A DNA stretch of 64,000 bases, from positions 9,789,697 to 9,853,696 of the forward strand of contig NC_079971.1 of the NCBI RefSeq assembly GCF_029852145.1, read 5' to 3'. Origin of the DNA: Microplitis mediator (Eukaryota; Arthropoda; Insecta; Hymenoptera; Braconidae). Made by a program: the position numbers and the translations under genes. Within the stretch, counting starts at the first letter, position 1. Every line of letters begins with the position of its first letter. Shown here piece by piece: positions 11,753 through 24,488 of the stretch. The notes under the pieces were generated by a model, which searched no databases, was not told where the DNA came from, and saw nothing but the letters and a program-made list of their open reading frames with translations.

Positions 11753-13418
11753 ATGACAGAGTGATTATACTTGCCACGTCTGGTCGCACCTAGTATTATG
11801 GTCGAATAATAGGGTGCCACTGGAAGATGTACTCGGCCTTCCAGAACCGGATGTTAAGTTAATTTTATTTAGAAAATCAGGGTCGTTTGTAAATTTTATA
11901 CTTTTGTGAGAGAGTAAAGGAATAATGAACAGGCTGCAATAACTCAATTAAAACCTTGATTTCAATTTCTTATCAATTAAGCACCTTGCTTTTATATTTA
12001 TTTTCCTTTCATTAACAACTCGTAACCTTATCACAAACTATACTTATGGCAAACTAATATTCTTATGACAAACTAAATCTCGTCTCCCAGACGGTTCCTT
12101 ATGACGAACTAAATATCGTCCCCTGGACGTTTTTCCTACGAGAAACTAAATATCGTCGCCTGGACGTTTTTCACACACACCCTGATTAAAAAAGTGAATT
12201 GAAAAGTATTGAAAATTATCTCAATTCTTTTCAATCCCTCGGCGGTTTTGGAAAGTATTGAATGGAATTGAAATTTCGATCGTTTGAATACTTTCCAATT
12301 CCAAAGTGGAATTCGAAGGTATTGAAAAGAATTCAATCTATCATCATTTCAATACCTTCCAATATGGAATTATTTAGGTATTGAGAAGGATTCGGAAAGA
12401 TTCAAAAATTTCAATTCATTTCAATCTTTTTCAATCCCACACTTGATCGAAATATCGAATTATTTAGGTATTGAGAAGGATTCGGAAAGATTCAAAAATT
12501 TCAATTCATTTCAATCTTTTTCAATCCCACTCATGACCCGAAATGTGAAATTATTTAGGTATTGAGAAGGATTCAGAAAGATTCAAAAATTTCAATTCAT
12601 TTCAATCTTTTTCAATCCCACACTTGATCGAAATATCAGATTATTTAGGTATTGAGAAGGATTCGGAAAGATTCAAAAATTTCAATTCATTTCAATCTTT
12701 TTCAATCCCACACATGACCCGAAATGTGAAATTATTTAGGTATTGAGAAGGATTCAGAAAGATTCAAAAATTTCAATTCATTTCAATCTTTTTCAATCCC
12801 ACACTTGATCGAAATATCAGATTATTTAGGTATTGAGAAGGATTCGGAAAGATTCAAAAATTTCAATTCATTTCAATCTTTTTCAATCCCACTCATAACC
12901 CGAAATGTGAAATTATTTAGGTATTGAGAAGGATTCAGAAAGATTCAAAAATTTCAATTCATTTCAATCTTTTTTAATCCCACACTTGATCCGAAATGTC
13001 GGATTATTTAGGTATTGAGAAGTATTCAGAAAGATTAAAAATATCAATTCATTTGAATCTTTTTTAATTCCTCGGAAGTTCTGAAATTCTTTGATTATTT
13101 TGGGATTGAAAAGTATTCATTTGATGTCAAAATGAATACCTTGGGGTATAGAAAGTATTCGAAAGGATTCATTTCTCATCGTTTTCAATACTTTTCAATT
13201 CACTTTTTTAATCAGGGCACACACACCCACGTTAAAATACCGTCCTCTGGACGTTAAACCTTAATAATCTGTCCTCTGGACATTAACCTTATTTTAACCA
13301 TTAAAATCTTCCCCTGGACGTTAAATCTTATTAAAACTAAACATCCCCTGGATGTACCTTAATTTGTCCACCGGACCTAAATCACAGACACAGTTTTCCT
13401 TACACTAAGTTGATTCTA
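11753..13418 (-). mobile_element. LTR-like sequence, copy A (interrupted)
   Basis: It begins TATGACAGAGTGATTATACTTG and shares GGTCGCACCTAGTATTATGG, CACTGGAAGATG, GGCCTTCCAGAACCGGATGTTAA, the CCCCTGGACGTT repeats and the end CACAGACACAGTTTTCCTTAC with the tandem units at 16716-18070. It interrupts the 5' part of the MULE relic. A separate element is nested at 12180-13217. The minus orientation is taken from the related sequence at 16710-20862. Confidence 0.6.
12180..13217. mobile_element. CCCTGATTAAAA element with 90-bp tandem array
   Basis: The terminal inverted repeats are perfect over about 36 bp, starting CCCTGATTAAAAAAGTGAAT. Flanks are CA on both sides within a CA-rich target, consistent with a 2-bp duplication. 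The interior (about 12365-13080) is a tandem array of roughly 90-bp units containing TATTTAGGTATTGAGAAGGA. Two unit types alternate (ending in TTGATCGAAATATC or ATGACCCGAAATGTG), giving a period near 181 bp. No coding capacity. Confidence 0.85.
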
Positions 13419-14808
13419 CACGGAAAGAACAAGATAGTTCTGGCAAACATGCCAGATTATTCTCAGATACATCTGAGAGAAAAAAAAATTTCAGATGCTT
13501 GTGAGGTCTATCCAGATAGAACTGAGATGAATGTAGATTATATTGAAATCTATCTCAGATTTACCTCAGATGCATCTTGGATTATTTATTGTTAGATACT
13601 TCTGGCGACTATCCGAAATAGTTCCCAGAAACATCTGCATTGGTTCAGTATCTATCCGAGATTATTTTCAAGTAAATCTCCAATACTTTTTGGCTAGCGC
13701 ATGCGCGTAGATTGATTTTCACATATATGTGAAAAAAATTTTTTTTCTAATATAACAGAACATGATAAATGATTATTTAAAAAAAATAATGGTTCCTTAA
13801 TATCAATATTGAGTAAAAAAAAAAATTGTTAATTAGCTAATGCGCTGTTTAGCAAAAAAAAATTTTTTTAAGAAACGATTTTTTTCTTAAAATTCCTTAT
13901 TTTTATTAAGCGTTATTTTACAAAAAAAAATCTTATTAAATCTAATTAGCAATGTATTTGTTTATGACAATTATTTAAACAATGCAAGTAAAAATTTTTT
14001 TCAAATTATTGTTATGTAGCTTTCAGCAATAAAAAAACAAAATAATCAAAAAAATAAATTTTCTTGATTGCTTTATTTACGTTTTTTATTTTTCAATGGC
14101 TTAGATTGTTAATAAAATCGAAATTTTTTTATTTTTTCACCAGCTATCTTTTCTAAACCCTTTCAAGAATAGCTTTAAGAAGTAAAAAAAATTCGGGGTT
14201 TTTAGTTTGGAAATTATCAGGGTTTTTATGTAAACTTTCAACAAGTAAAAATTAACTAATTAACAAAAGCATAGTTAATTAAAAAATTGGGGTTAAAATT
14301 GTTTTTCTGTAGATTATTATTGATTTATGAGTTTAGAAAGTACCCAATTTTTTTTATTCCTTAGTATTTAAATTTTATCGACTCTGGGCCCATTTTGAAA
14401 ACACTCTGATTTCATCCTGTACTCATTTTGAGTCCATTTTGAAAACACTTTGATTCCATTCTGGACTCACTGTGGGCCCATTCTGAAAACACTTTGATTT
14501 CATTCTGGATTCACTTTGAGTCCATTCTGAAAACACTTTGATCTACTTTGGATCAATTCTGAAACCACTTTGGTTTCACTCTGGAAAAAGGGCACAAAAC
14601 CACTCTGGAAACATACTGGATTTAGAATGTTTACATTCTGACTATGATTCCAGAGTGTTTCCAGAGTGGGTTGAAGGTCGCAAGGGATAGGGATGGTTCC
14701 CATAATGTATGGGAACCATCCCTATAGTAGTATGGGTACAATTCCCATATCATAATAGGAACTATTCCCATAATGCCTAGCAAAACTTCCCATAATTTTC
14801 TTTCCATG
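13419..14808. mobile_element. Inverted-repeat element, TA target duplication
   Basis: Ends CACGGAAAGAAC and ...TTTTCTTTCCATG are inverse to each other with few mismatches and are flanked by TA at 13417-13418 and 14809-14810. The left part has TCTGGCAAACATGCCAGA-like palindromes and ATCTCAGATNCATCTGAG motifs (13430-13680). The right part has a degenerate array of CATTYTGGAYTCACTKTG and GAAAACACTTTGAT (14385-14600), then GGGAACCATCCCTAT palindromes. It abuts copy A of the LTR-like sequence. No protein motif. Confidence 0.55.
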
Positions 14809-15006
14809 TACTATAAACGTATATTGTGAACTAACTAAATAATTATCAGGCTTTTATTAAATAAAAAATGCAGTATCTTAAATATTCTAATGTGTATTAT
14901 TATGATCATTTAACATCTTATTTAGAAATATTTTGGGAAGAAAAAAAATGTTTTTTAACAAGATGTATCATCGATAGATGAATAAACAAAGTTTATTTAG
15001 CAATAA

Positions 15007-16054
15007 CCCGACTAGAATTTTTCATAACGGCCTGACGAGGTCCTTATCGGGTTAACCTTATTTCAAATAAGGTCTCGATCAGGGTGTCCTGACGAGGATC
15101 CTGATATGGTTGTAACGCTTAAGACCCATTAGATCCTTATCGGGATTGCCTTATCAGGACCTTACTAGGATATCCTCATCATGTCCTTATCAGGATTGCC
15201 TTATCAGGTCCTTACCAGGATATCCTCATCAAATCCTTATCAGGATTACCTTATTAGTAATTATTTTTAAATTAATATTAAATTGCAAAAAAAAAATGAA
15301 AGAATTTTAATTCGATCGAGAATGTTATCTATTGTATTGAAAGCATTAATTAGAGGAAGTAAACATATTTTTTATTGATGAAAAAATCCCGATAACTGCT
15401 GGGCTCGAACCTGCGTCCTTCCAATTCAAAGTCCTCGATGCTATCCACTGAGCTGCCATACACAAGTGATCTTGAAAGTGTAAATATAATATTCATTATG
15501 ATGTCGAGGAATAACTGATGAAGAAGTTAAAAATCTGTGCTACAATGATTGACGTGATTTTTATATAATATTCTTTTGTACTTTTTTTAATTTCTAGCCT
15601 GTGAATGAAATATTTGAAGGGATGGGATAACTTTTTTTAAAATAAGGATATCCAGATAAGGTCCTGATCGGGAACTCGTCAGGTTGTCCCGATGGCAAAT
15701 CACTTTTTTTTAAAAGAGATATCCTGTCGAGGTCCTGATCAGGAACTCCTCAGGTTGACCCGATGGCAAATAACTTTCTTTTAAAGAGAGATATCCTGAC
15801 GAGGTCCTGATCAGGAACTCGTCAAGTTGTCCCGATGGCAAATAACTTTTTTTTTAAAAGGGATATCCTGTCGAGGTCCTGATCAGGAACTTGTCAGGTT
15901 GACCCGACGGCAAATAAATTTTTTTTTAAAAAGGATATCCTAATGAGTTACTGACAAGGAACTTGTCAGGTTTGCCCTAATAAGGCAAACCTTATATTCA
16001 CCTGATAAGGTCCTTATGGTACTTCAGGCAAATCAGGAAGAAATTCTAGTCGGG
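15007..16054. mobile_element. CCCGACTAGAATTT element, AA target duplication
   Basis: Ends CCCGACTAGAATTTTTC and ...GAAATTCTAGTCGGG are inverse and flanked by AA on each side (15005-15006, 16055-16056). Both halves contain arrays of near-palindromic units such as TATCCTGACGAGGTCCTGAT, CAGGAACTCGTCAGGTTGTC and CTTATCAGGATTGCCTTA. The centre holds a tRNA-like segment on the minus strand (15397-15460). No coding capacity. Confidence 0.88.
15397..15460 (-). other. tRNA-like segment in an element centre
   Basis: On the minus strand, TATGGCAGCTCAGTGGATAG resembles a tRNA D-arm/A box, and GCAGGTTCGAGCCCAGC resembles the T-arm/B box, at the normal spacing (about 40 bases between). The acceptor stem is not complementary, so this is a tRNA-derived or tRNA-mimicking module, not a working tRNA. 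Confidence 0.6.
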
Positions 16055-16056
16055 AA

Positions 16057-16709
16057 GTACTCATTTGTTTATTATTTCAAAGTTAACTTATATATGGGAC
16101 ATGTTCAAAAAATATCGAATTTACAGAAAGCCTCTCTTTTTGTGGTTTTTTGATCATAACTTTCGTAATTATGGTCGAAATTCTATATTTTCTAAATTTT
16201 CGTTTTTGGATGGCCTTTACAGCAAAAAAAAACAAAACAAATGTACGAAATGTTTTTAATCGAGATTTTCAAATTTTAAGTTTTCAACCGTGTTTTCAAA
16301 ACTGTGTGTATCCTTCGATTTTCTTGAAAATTTTCTATCTTAAGGGGTTATATCCACTTGTGATTTTCAAAAAATCGATTTTTTTTCATTTTTTTAATAT
16401 ACACATATTCAAGAATATTCTCTGAAAATTTCAAATCGATCCGACAATTAGTTTCGGAGATATGAGCGTATTAGTAAGGACGTCTCCGAGCGTTCGAAAG
16501 TAGGCGGAGCGTGAGCCGGAGTAGCAGCTGTTTTTCGTAGCCGCTATACTTTTGTTCTCGACTTATACTGTGTTTGGGACCCTAAAATAATAATACAAAA
16601 TGTCTAGTTTATACCTGAAACCTATGTTGAGGAATTTTAAGTTAAAAATATGTGAATTCATCAGTTAAAAGTGATCTTCCACGTAGACAAGTTGTGTTTG
16701 TGCTCAGTT
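16057..16709. other. Unassigned sequence between elements
   Basis: Mostly AT-rich, with a GC-richer patch at about 16465-16540 (GGACGTCTCCGAGCGTTCG, GCGGAGCGTGAGCCGGAG). It contains phrases such as TTTCGGAGATATGAGCG of the kind found in old insect repeats. The open frames at 16065-16425 are low-complexity and I do not support them as genes. Confidence 0.4.
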
Positions 16710-16715
16710 TGTTAT

Positions 16716-18072
16716 GACAGAGTGATTAGCTTGCCAAGTCTGGTCGCACCTAAGTATTATAGTCGAATATTAGGGCGCCACTGGAAGATGGACTCGGCCT
16801 TCCAGAACCGGATGTTAATGTAATTTTTTGATGCTCAGGGTCGTTTGTAATTTTATATTTTGTGAGAGAGGAGAGGAATAGTGAACAGGCTGAAATAAAT
16901 TTTATTTAAAACTTTAATTCCAATTTCTTATTAATTAAGCACCTTGCTTTTATGTTTATTTAACCCTTAATAACAATTAATAACCTTATGACAAACTAAA
17001 TGCTTATGACAAACTAAATCTCGTCCCCTGGACGTTTTCCTTATGACAAAACTAAATATCGCCCCTGGACGTTTCCACACTCCCACACACACACGTATTT
17101 TAAGCGTCTCCCGGACGTAACACACACACTCTCTCTCTAAAAAACTGTCCACCGGACGTTAAACCTTTAACCTTAATACACCTTGATTAAAAAACCGTCC
17201 ACCGGACGTTAAACCTTATTTTCTTTAAATTCTACTTTTAAAAAACCGTCCACAGGACGTTAACCCGCTTTTCTTAATTTCAGTGTCCACCGGACATATC
17301 TTAAACCTAACTTAATCTTTGTCCACCGGACTTACATCACAGACACAGTTTCTTTACTCTAACTTGACTTACGACAGAGTGATTAGCTTGCCAAGTCTGG
17401 TCGCACCTAAGTATTATGGTCGAATATTAGGGCGCCACTGGAAGATGGACTCGGCCTTCCGAACCGGATGTTAATTGTAATTTTTTGATTCTCAGGGTCG
17501 CTTGTAAATTTTATATTTTGTGAGAGAGGAGAGGAATAGTGAACAGGCTGAAATAAATTTTATTTAAACTTCACTTTTAATTTTAATTAATTTAAGCACC
17601 TTGCTTATTATTTATTTAACCTTTTGTTTAACAATTAATAACCTTATGACAAACTATGCTTATGACAAACTAAATATCGTCCCCTGGACGTTTTCCTTAT
17701 GACAAAATTAAATATCGTCCCCTGGACGTTTCCCTTATGACAAAACTAAATATCGTCCCCTGGACGTTCCCACACTCCCACACACACACGTATTTTAAGC
17801 GTCTCCCGGACGTAACACACACACACACTCTCTCTTTAAAAAACCGTCCACCGGACGTTAAACCTTTAACCTTAATACACTTTGATTAAAAAACCATCCA
17901 CCGGACGTTAAACCTTATTTTCCTTAAATTCTACTTTAAAAGAAAACCGTCCACAGGACGTTAACCCGCATATTCTTAATTCTAGTGTCCACCGGACATA
18001 TCCTAAACCTAACTTAATCTTTGTCCACCGGACTTACATCACAGACACAGTTCCTTTACTCTAACTTGACTC
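16716..18072. repeat. Tandem duplication, about 657-bp units
   Basis: Two head-to-tail copies start at GACAGAGTGATTAGCTTGCC (16716 and 17373) and end at ...ACTCTAACTTGACT. Each holds the AGGGCGCCACTGGAAGATGG block and then many short repeats around CCCCTGGACGTT, TCCACCGGACGTTAAACCTT and TGTCCACCGGAC. The copies are highly similar, so the duplication is probably recent. A third related copy is at 11753-13418. Confidence 0.85.
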
Positions 18073-19000
18073 TACAAATTAATTGACTCTAATTTTAACA
18101 ATACCCAATAACTTTTCCCATTTAAATTTTTACAATTCATAATTCACTGTCTTTTCAATCAATTAATTTATTTTTGTTTAATGTAATTTATAAATTAATT
18201 AATTTTACCACTTATAAATTTTCCACTAATTATTTTGACTGATTAAATTTTTCTAATTAATTTGCCACAATTCTTATTCATTTATTACTTTCAATTCCTA
18301 AATGTTTCACTGACAATTTTCACAATTAAATTTATTTCACTTTCAAAATAATCCGTTTTCTCAATTTTACTCACAATTTAATTTACCCAAACTCTAGTAT
18401 CTTTTATTTAGTTTTTGGATATTTTAATTAACTTAAAATTAATTTAATAATCACGTATTGACTAGAATTTGATTTCGGGTTGACTAGAATTTTCGGCCGG
18501 TGAATTAGCGTCACGCGGATCCCGATTTTTTTGACGTTAATTGAGTAAATCGATTGAACTAATGAATCTTAGAATTCATGCGGCCGACGGAATAAATTCC
18601 AGCCTGTATTAATCTTAAGATCAATTAATAAATTAATTTATAACGGCTGGAGAGCCTGGAATAAATTAATAAATTAATAGTTTTAATGACCGGATTATTT
18701 ATGCGATAATTTTATTTTATTCTGGCTGTGGAGCCTTGAATAAATACTACAGAGTTTCGAACACTTAATGGCGACAAAACGAGACGCGATAGAACTTTCG
18801 AGAGCACGAGATTGAACGGCTGGAGAGCCTGAACTATCCGTTTCTTTACGCGAGATCAACCGAAAGATATTAAGTAATATAATATAATTAATTTGCCAGA
18901 TTATTAAAATTAATCAGAGGCCTGAATTAATTATTATTTACCTCCAATTTTAATTTCAGCAGTCCTTGGAACTTATAGTGATGATCTGCTCCGGCTGCTA

Positions 19001-20393
19001 CCCAGTAAACATATTTACGTAAATTTGACGTCAGTGTGACTTTACGCTAAGTCATCATTTACGTAAGATATAAGTCACGAATGAGTCAGGTGTGACTCAT
19101 TATTTCCCACTTTTTTACGTAAGATTATGATGTAAAACTAATGACGTATACATGACGTCAATGTGATGTCTGTGTGACATTCTATGACGTCAATATGACA
19201 TATGGGTTATGTCAAAATTATCAATTCAGAAAAAATATTTTTGAAAAAAAAAAAAAAAAAATGAAATACCGAAATTTTGATCTGATTATTACCGCCCTAA
19301 TGAATTGTGAATTCAGAAACAAGATTAGATAACGTTAAATAATATAAAAATCCTGGGCGTCTGCTGGGTTCGAACACGGTTCCTCTTGGCTGGTAGTCTT
19401 GAACGTTGCTCACCGGTCCACATCACGAGAGTTCAAAGCTTGTGCTTAATTGATGTATTTAGAGTGAAATGCCGGAAAAGACAATGTTCATAAGTTTTCG
19501 TGAAAGATTTTTACAAAATTTAAAAAAACTTTATGAACTTATATGAATATTTATAGAAACAATATTTTTCGGCCTCGATGATAATTGTTTAAAATTTCAT
19601 TAAGTTTCATCCAATTTTTTAATTTTTTGTTGTGATGTGAAATTTGAAAAATCTTATATAAAATTTTGCGAAATATTAAACAATTGCACAAAATCGAATG
19701 AAATTTAATCGATTGAAAAATTGCGATACTAAACTTTATAATCTTAATATCAAAAGAGTTTAAACTGTCGTTACATTTTCTTTGTCATCCTAAATGATGA
19801 TTTCGATATATTATTTAAAAAAATAAAATTAATTTTTTTATGATGCTAATGTTTCAATCTAAAACGTCTGAATAATCTATTATCGAGTTTATCGATTACT
19901 TTGGACCCAAAAATCTACGACGTTTAGTTGTTATTTTTACACATTTACAAATTTTTGAAAATTTATTCTATGATTGTTTTATTTTAATAAATAGATGACA
20001 AAAACTAAGACTCGGAAATTACATCAGCATTGCGTAAAATAATGACTTGTCACTGATGTAAAGATATGATTTAAGAGTGACATCCATATTAGGTATAACC
20101 GTGACTTTGCTACTGACATAAATGTATGATTTTAAAATTACATCATTATGATATACGATAATGACTTTATTACTACGTAATAATGTGATGTAGATTTTAT
20201 GTCAAACGTACGTAATACATAAGTCATAACTCTGACGTCATACAAGAGTCATGTGTACATCAATATGATGTCACAAGCTTTACATCATATTAAAGTCATG
20301 CAGAACGTCAGATTGACATCAAATTTACATCAGATGCCGTGACATTTCTATGACCTACGTATGACGTCAAAATAAGGTCATGTGTTCACTGGG
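19001..20393. mobile_element. 1.39-kb CCCAGT element, copy 2, TA target duplication
   Basis: It is the inverse-orientation copy of 9858-11249, starting CCCAGTAAACATATTTACG and ending ...CATGTGTTCACTGGG. Flanks read GGCTGCTA | element | TAGCAATCG, a 2-bp TA duplication, against TT for copy 1. The copies are very similar along their whole length, including the GTTCGAACACGG B-box-like segment (minus strand, about 19366-19385) and the TGACGTCA-rich ends. Confidence 0.9.
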
Positions 20394-20862
20394 TAGCAAT
20401 CGCTCGATGTTAGTGGTGTTCTTTTCCAGGTTTCCGTTGTCCGGATTTCGTCCTCGTATTTTTGCTTCCGTCACAATTTTTATTATTTAATTCACAATGT
20501 ACTAGATAACCTTGTATTACAATGTGTTTGATCACTTTAGTCGTTCACTTTGTCTTCACTTGGCGTCCATCGCCTTCGGTCGTCAGACTGACTCTCTCTG
20601 GGTGTCCAACGAACTCTCTCGATTTTTGGCACGGCACTCCCTTATAACTCTTCGATTCACCCCCGGAAAACTCATCCCTACTAAATTAATTAGCAAAAGA
20701 GAGGGGCGGATGTTCGGGTCTCACTGATTAGCGACACCCGGTGACATGTCCAATCACTCAATTTAATAAGCCGGGTTATAATTTGGGCCCGTTATCGACC
20801 GTGGACAAATCAAAATTTAGATCTTAATAAATAGTCATTGGAATCTATTTTACCCTGTTACA

Positions 20863-21550
20863 GACTCTACGAATTAAGTGACTCTAGTTTTAACAATACT
20901 CCGTAACTTTTCGCACTTAAATTTTTACAATTCATAATTCACTGTCTTTCCAATCAATTAATTTATTTTTGTTAATATAATTTATAAATTAATTAATTTT
21001 TGCCACTTATAATTTTCCTCTCATTATTTTCTCTGATTAAATTTTTATATAATTAATTTGCCACAAATATTATTCGTTTATAACTTTCAATTCCTAAATT
21101 TTCCACTGACAATTTTCACAATTAATTTTATTTCACTTTCAAAATAATCCGTTTTCTCAATTTTACTCACAATTTAATTTACCCAAACTCTAGTATCTTT
21201 TATTAAATTTTTAGATATTTTAATTAACTTAAAACTAATTTAGTAATCACGTAATGACTAGAATTTGATTTCGGGTTGACTAGAATTTTCGACCGGTGAA
21301 TTGGCGTCACGCAGTTCCCGATTTTTATTGATGTTTTCGAGTAATTTGATTGGATTTATGAATTATAGAATTAATGCGGCTGACGGAATAAATTCCAGCC
21401 TGTATTAACCTTAAGATAAATTAATAAATTAATTGATAACGGGTGGAGAGCCTGGAATAAATTAATAGTTTTAATGACCGGATTATTTACGCGATAACTT
21501 TATTTTATTCCGGCTGTAGAGCCTTGAATAATTACTATAGAGTTTGAACA
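20863..21550 (-). repeat. Second copy of the LTR-block body
   Basis: It runs collinear with 18070-18780: GACTCTACGAATTAAGTGACT, then ACAATTCATAATTCACTGTC, GACTAGAATTTGATTTCGGG, GACGGAATAAATTCCAGCCT and GAGCCTTGAATAATTACTAT. It starts exactly where the LTR-like block 16710-20862 has its TG...CA boundary and stops where CR sequence begins near 21551. It is probably part of the same rearranged retroelement. Confidence 0.7.
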
Positions 21551-22349
21551 AGTGACATGACATTATCTGATGATCGGAAGAGACTATAAAGAGGAAGAGT
21601 TGGTATGATTTCAGACACATTTTAGCACATTATATTTTGTTTGATCTGGAAAAAATAACATAAAATATTATTTTTTAACTTTTCAGCGCCGATATCTTTT
21701 GAACTAATCAACTGATTTTGACGTTTGAGGTAGCAATCGCCGCGTTTTCTTGAATTCTAGAGCTGATTGAATTTTGAAATTGATCGGATGAGTCACTTCA
21801 AAGATAATCGAAAAAAACCGTTTTTTTTTTTATTTCTTTCGCCAACGATATCTCTCGAACAAATTAACCGATTGAGATGGTTGAGGTGACATTCGACGCG
21901 GCTTATAAAGTTCTAGAGTTGATTAGATTTTGAAGTCGATCGTTCAAGTCGTTTCTGAGAAATCACTAAAAAACTAAGAAAAAAAATTTTTTTTTTTCGT
22001 TATTCGCCAATATTTTCGAGTCTGCTTGATCAAATGATCTGAAATTTTCAGGAAAGTTGAGAGCCAACAAGCTCTTTCGATTGCCACCTCAACCATCCAA
22101 ATCGATTCATTAGTTAAAAAAGTTACAAAGACCCTAGTAGAAACGTAATCAAGTATCTGGCCAGTAACTGGCTAGTTTAACTAGACTTAAGCTAGGAACT
22201 GGCTAGTATAATATCCAGTAACTGTCTAGTAACTGGCCAGTTTTACTAGATAGCAAATAAAACATGGCGACTCTTGTTGATCTTGAGGTTATTGAGTATT
22301 AAATATTGATTTTATTACAATTAAAAATTATAGTAATAACAACAACAAC

Positions 22350-22414
<65 letters not shown>

Positions 22415-22871
22415 ACGGAAAAGTTATAAAATTTATTTATTAATTTATTATATTATATTTTTAAATATAAAACGAGAAACATTAATAACATAAAACGTCG
22501 ATTTTTTTAACTTCATCCATTTTTTAAAATATATTACCGATTATTTTTATTTTGAAAGACACAATTTTTATTTTTTGTTAATTATTTGTATTGTTTCTTA
22601 ATGTTTACTAAATATTATTCAACTTACAGGTTAAAGTGAAAAAATAAACATACACATACACTAGTATAAGTAGAACATCAGTGTGACCAATGTTTACGAT
22701 TCAGTTATAGGTGGCGCAACTTCCAGTTTTTACCTAGTTTCACTAGCCAGTTACTGGATAAGATTGCTGGCCAGTTACTAGATATGAACGCTAGCCAGAT
22801 ACTAGACTTAATCGAGTAAAAAATTGAACATTTCTACTAGGGGAGTTTACACACACACACACACACACACA
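21551..22871 (+). repeat. Composite repeat CR, locus 2 (interrupted)
   Basis: It starts within CR at GACATGACATTATCTGATGA (compare 42074), continues through two modules (ACTAATCAACTGATTTTGAC; CAAATTAACCGATTGAGATG) to AAAAGTTACAAAGA, is interrupted by the element 22132-22842, and resumes as GAGTTTACACAC with a short CA tract (22850-22871). The CR tail is absent here. Confidence 0.75.
22132..22842. mobile_element. CCCTAGTAG element, GA target duplication
   Basis: Ends CCCTAGTAGAAACG and ...CATTTCTACTAGGG. Flanks are ACAAAGA | element | GAGTTTACAC; the uninterrupted CR at 42634 reads ACAAAGAGTTTACAC, so the duplication is GA. Subterminal zones carry ATCTGGCCAGTAACTGGCTAG-type inverted motifs. 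The interior contains an (AAT)n tract at about 22336-22412. No coding capacity. Confidence 0.88.
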
Positions 22872-23148
22872 AATTTTTATAAAACTTGATTACAAAGTCA
22901 GAACTGTCATTAACGCAGATGAAATCAATAGTCTGAAATCACTATTGAACAAAACACAAGAATCAAAGTTCAAATTATTAATTCCTAGACTTGAACCATT
23001 GATGCTTGTATCATGAAAAATAGTTTTATAATTTTTATTTTTAGAGTTTTACTGCAGATACATACCCGAAAATATATCCTCACACCGCAAAATTTATACA
23101 TCCGGATATTCAAAATTTTACCAGCGTTGATTTCACTGTTATAAGCAA
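22872..23148. other. Unassigned AT-rich sequence
   Basis: Nothing recognisable; no open frame with protein features and no repeat ends seen. Confidence 0.4.
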
Positions 23149-23296
23149 CCCTTATTAAAAGAAACGACTTAAAGCGATTGGAAAAAAAATTTTAAATACT
23201 TTTTAATGCTTTTGAATACTTTTAATACTTTTGGATCACCTTTTTTATGGGCATTCAACATTACAAATCGTTTCGAATCGTTTCATTTAATCAGGA
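23149..23296. mobile_element. Small CCCTTATTAAAAG element, about 148 bp
   Basis: Left end CCCTTATTAAAAGAAACG and right end CGTTTCATTTAATCAGGA (last base changed from G) are inverse, with AA on both sides. The interior (ATTTTAAATACTTTTTAATG, GGGCATTCAACATTACAAAT) matches 38580-38712 and the split copy 28298-29096, defining a short non-autonomous family. Confidence 0.8.
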
Positions 23297-23940
23297 AATG
23301 ATGACTTTTTATAGAAAATAAATGTTTTAGACGTACGATACTCGGAGTCAAAAACGGTAAAAGAAACACAAGCAGTGCACCCTATCTCACCTATTGTTGA
23401 TAGCTTAGGATATATATGTGTTAAAAATGTATCAACATCCTCAAAAAAAAAATAAGAATTAACGTTTTTTAATCATGAAGAGTTTATATTTTATTTAATT
23501 TTGTTCAAACAAAAAATATGCACATCGTGAAAATCACATATTTTGTGGGAAAAAGTCTCAGCTTTCAGAAAAAAATATCAAATTAGATGTATCAAGCGCC
23601 GCACAGTCATAAAAATAGTTTTTTCGTCTTTAATCGAATTTTAAAAGATCTTTTGTAATATAAAATAAAAAATGGATATTTTTATTGGAAAGCTGAGAAT
23701 TTTTCCTACGAAAAACTGTTATGTGCTCGTTTTTTTTTTTTAATTTTTTCCTTCAAAATAATGAATGAAAAAGTTAAATACAAAAATTTTAAAAAAATTC
23801 AACAAATCATAACTTTGAAACAGCTGCATATAAAACGCTCAAATTTTCAGAGAATTTTTTTTTTAATATATAGAACGACTCCACAAAGTTTGAACCAAAT
23901 CGACGAGGGTCACCCCGTAAAAATAATTTTATTTGGTGGA
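23297..23940. other. Unassigned low-complexity sequence
   Basis: AT-rich DNA with many A/T runs. An open frame at 23761-24021 runs into a TA microsatellite and has no family features, so I do not support it. Confidence 0.4.
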
Positions 23941-23942
23941 AT

Positions 23943-23995
<53 letters not shown>

Positions 23996-24139
23996 TAGGG
24001 TGCTTCAAAAAAAAACTTTAATTTTTTAATTTAATTTTTTAAAAAAACTAATATATATATGTATATATTAGACCTATATACATGATGAAATATTTATAGG
24101 TATCATATCATTGAAGTCTGATCAGATCTAATCATACAT

Positions 24140-24202
<63 letters not shown>

Positions 24203-24465
24203 ACTACAGATAAGTTTATATCAGTCGCGCCTGATCAGATCTAATTATGTATAGACTTATATATAACTAGACCTGATAATATATAGGCTTATATATGATT
24301 ATATCTAGCCTTTAGCAGTTAGACCTAATCAGATCTAATTATATATGCCTATATATAATTAGACCTGATCATATATAGGCTATATATGATTATACCTAGC
24401 CTTCATCAGTTAGATCTAATCAGATCTAATTATATATGTCTATATATAGTGTAAATGTTCAAGTT
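23941..24465. repeat. TA tracts and GATC-rich tandem repeats
   Basis: Two TA microsatellites (23943-23992 and 24140-24190). At 23994 is one end of a TTAGGGTGCTTC-type element, without a partner. From 24230 to 24465 there are about three degenerate units of roughly 100-130 bp with AATCAGATCTAATTATATATG, TAGACCTGATNATATATAGG and ATGATTATACCTAGCCTT, related to the interior of the CCCGGG elements. Confidence 0.7.
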
Positions 24466-24488
24466 TTTTTTTTTTAAATGCCATAAGT

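Larger units (their letters stand above)
16710..20862 (-). mobile_element. Long LTR-like block with internal duplication and insertion
   Basis: Read on the minus strand, it starts TGTAACAGGGTAAAATAG (20862) and ends ...CACTCTGTCATAACA (16710), that is TG...CA. Near the start are a GC-richer U3-like part (about 20560-20790) and a TATA-like TTATAAGGGAGTGC (about 20646). The 1.39-kb element 19001-20393 is inserted within it, and the far end is duplicated (16716-18070). No flanking target duplication is visible, and part of the body (18075-18780) recurs just outside at 20863-21550, so the true structure (solo LTR or rearranged LTRs) is unresolved. Confidence 0.5.
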
